20,568 nt of DNA, taken from the IMG/VR virus record IMGVR_UViG_3300025840_004406, positions 1 through 20,568 of that record; one strand, 5' to 3'. This DNA comes from a virus. This document shows, in pieces, positions 20,501-20,568 of the stretch. The notes below the pieces were generated by a model, which saw only the letters and a program-made list of their open reading frames with translations, was not told where the DNA came from and ran no database searches. How positions within the stretch are numbered: position 1 is the stretch's first letter; every line of letters begins with the position of its first letter. Position numbers and translations under genes: made by a program.

Positions 20501-20568
20501 TTAGCAACAGGCAGAAGTGGTGCTCAATACTTTACTTTTGCATTTAGAAGAACCACAATGAGTAACTT
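17552..20568 (+). CDS. large PKD-repeat tail fibre/structural protein, 3' end outside the window
   Basis: The frame is open from ATG 17552 (GGAG upstream) to the window end, giving at least 1,005 residues. Residues 1-65 ('YGLIGAGRNLQLGKLGPKLE', then 'DFVTKAQLD') and 120-145 ('VSEAIDKLNEAVLNVYNN') resemble segments of marine T4-like phage tail or fibre proteins. At least four PKD-type domains follow, marked by D/N-W/F-GDG/S at residues 174-178, 278-282, 392-396 and 514-518, each followed by a (T/S)H-x-Y/F-type strand. The remainder is Ser/Thr/Asp/Gly-rich and beta-like. PKD domains are Ig-like spacers or carbohydrate binders, so a host-receptor or capsid-decoration role is likely. It is the only long plus-strand gene. 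Confidence 0.8.
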   Translation, partial: MAQHKDYGLIGAGRNLQLGKLGPKLEGNADSGAITVSSAGGTLSVMRGANAENSTDFVTKAQLDIVSSSSATDGFSLQLGNVDASGDGDWHITPNQGDYDGNSSVLRQGAITSFTNTHNVSEAIDKLNEAVLNVYNNTFVRDLDFTVDTDTGGSPLVSTLTITATGNANRYTIDWGDGSSTTATTDSTPTHTYTDNTNSPFDVQVTAFNNSGAGEGSSASLTKQDFITLYTANPVADFDFYAAASGGSAVTFVDDGTALYFENTTTNIGDATVQYTIDWGDSEANSTITNDSFPGGTAGSRLAHTFTTSTEQEQSYTVLLSLDSHSTADPAVIPSTTTSTIKVYDTHTPEVSLDDNSGINEQATSGHVVTFTNNTENTIGSYADYGIQYRYNWGDGTTTTVNVGSGSDGDTGDTISHTYDLSGAQQAAGTAVDFTGNLEVISNHSSSPFKSSDFTVHVEPDVRATITGSSTTASLKSSNDSVRTVYKGTDLSGDNRAVLTVDNTTQNGDSYEYDFGDGSANVTVTEASSGAGSVAGANITHDYSSASTGSKTVTMTASGTPDLTAQSDSDSFTVVVEDVPAAPAGLSSKSITWNTSAQGTSPKLASGYNDAGSTSLTAGDSLNTSTVIRRDSTVAIDTSTVADAYNSATGTLSALWDGSTDGSKAFSTATGETGTFDSLVITSEGDAYSEISSTTYPQNFYQVFSAKISNSMADQDYGAHKAKLSHDATGDTNEVFVVYDNLTTTPTVDISGASLVEETQGTYRYISGIPYYNTGSPQVKVVGATVTNWIGQAYRDTVQVWFNSDGTNYESTSQAAIQEEYRSYADINGAVSMLASGVPTANVGISSAYALGNVTVDITTNSNVKSVETIKFQMQNVNGAGAMSSETSEKIQVYTATPTGLDAEEIAVSDSLGATFDDDGVRVTGFGDASDTPAFDNSVNNYTANVWSGAETIAGTSEAVCRFGNLVHYDVDHSSDWLPVGPDLATGRSGAQYFTFAFRRTTMSN

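Noticed and set aside
17569-20507. Several minus-strand open frames opposite the PKD gene (for example 17569-17829, 19177-19596)
   Set aside because: They are Ala/Pro/Ser/Val-rich reverse images of a Thr/Ser/Gly-rich coding frame, have no ribosome-binding sites or motifs, and lie wholly within a continuous 1,005-codon gene.
1-20568. Bacterial chromosomal origin (because of clpP, nfuA, guaC, nadE)
   Set aside because: Unlike chromosomal loci, these genes are interspersed with short phage-type unknowns, chained by overlaps, and accompanied by T4-type late boxes and a fibre gene. A chromosomal origin cannot be fully excluded without a capsid or terminase gene.
1-20568. CRISPR arrays, insertion sequences, attachment sites
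   Set aside because: No regularly spaced repeats of 25-40 bp, transposase motifs, terminal inverted repeats or integrase were found.

Overview
The window looks like part of a tailed-phage genome of the marine T4-like myovirus type. I infer this from architecture rather than from a capsid gene. About 24 genes sit head to tail on the minus strand with 1-30 nt overlaps (ATGA, TAATG, TTGA, GTGA junctions). There is almost no non-coding DNA, base composition is A+T-rich, and T4-type late-promoter boxes (NATAAATA) fall at gene boundaries. A very large PKD-repeat, fibre-like structural gene opens on the plus strand at the right end. Several auxiliary proteins (NfuA, GuaC, ClpP) most resemble the E. 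coli versions as I remember them, which hints at a gammaproteobacterial source or host. That is inference only.

Layout, right to left along the dominant minus strand. (1) 17491-15444 is a surface-carbohydrate block: a 2OG-Fe(II)-oxygenase fused to a 'sporadic carbohydrate cluster' (LIC12192-type) domain, a TagD/RfaE-like cytidylyltransferase and a DUF6580 membrane protein. (2) 15424-12863, behind its own sigma70-like promoter, carries a cupin, a DUF2061 membrane protein, a 37-residue Bfd-like ferredoxin, an APS-kinase-like/nucleotidyltransferase fusion, dCMP deaminase and full-length NfuA. (3) 12371-12866 is a small plus-strand island: a late-type box, three TTGTAACA repeats, a secreted 100-aa protein and a 26-aa basic peptide. 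(4) 12281-7341, behind a consensus TTGACA-16-TATAAT promoter, carries a coiled-coil protein, a gamma-glutamylcyclotransferase-like protein, two phage hypotheticals, an SGNH-hydrolase-like protein, GMP reductase, NAD synthetase and a membrane-anchored EF-hand protein, and ends at a clear terminator. (5) 7270-5432 carries a radical SAM protein, a structured leader and a 53-aa membrane peptide. (6) 5374-1751 carries SufE-like, ClpP, an A-type Fe-S carrier, a VOC-fold-like protein and three hypotheticals. (7) 1719-5 carries a DNA polymerase III alpha fragment, two hypotheticals and a GroES-like co-chaperonin.

The most striking theme is iron-sulfur metabolism: a SufE-like sulfur acceptor, an A-type carrier, NfuA and a mini Bfd-type [2Fe-2S] protein, in a window that also has a radical SAM enzyme as a possible client. 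A second theme is cofactor and nucleotide supply (NadE, GuaC, dCMP deaminase). A third is an unusual set of promoters placed so close to start codons that the mRNAs should be leaderless or nearly so. All gene identities come from reading motifs by eye; no database search was possible.
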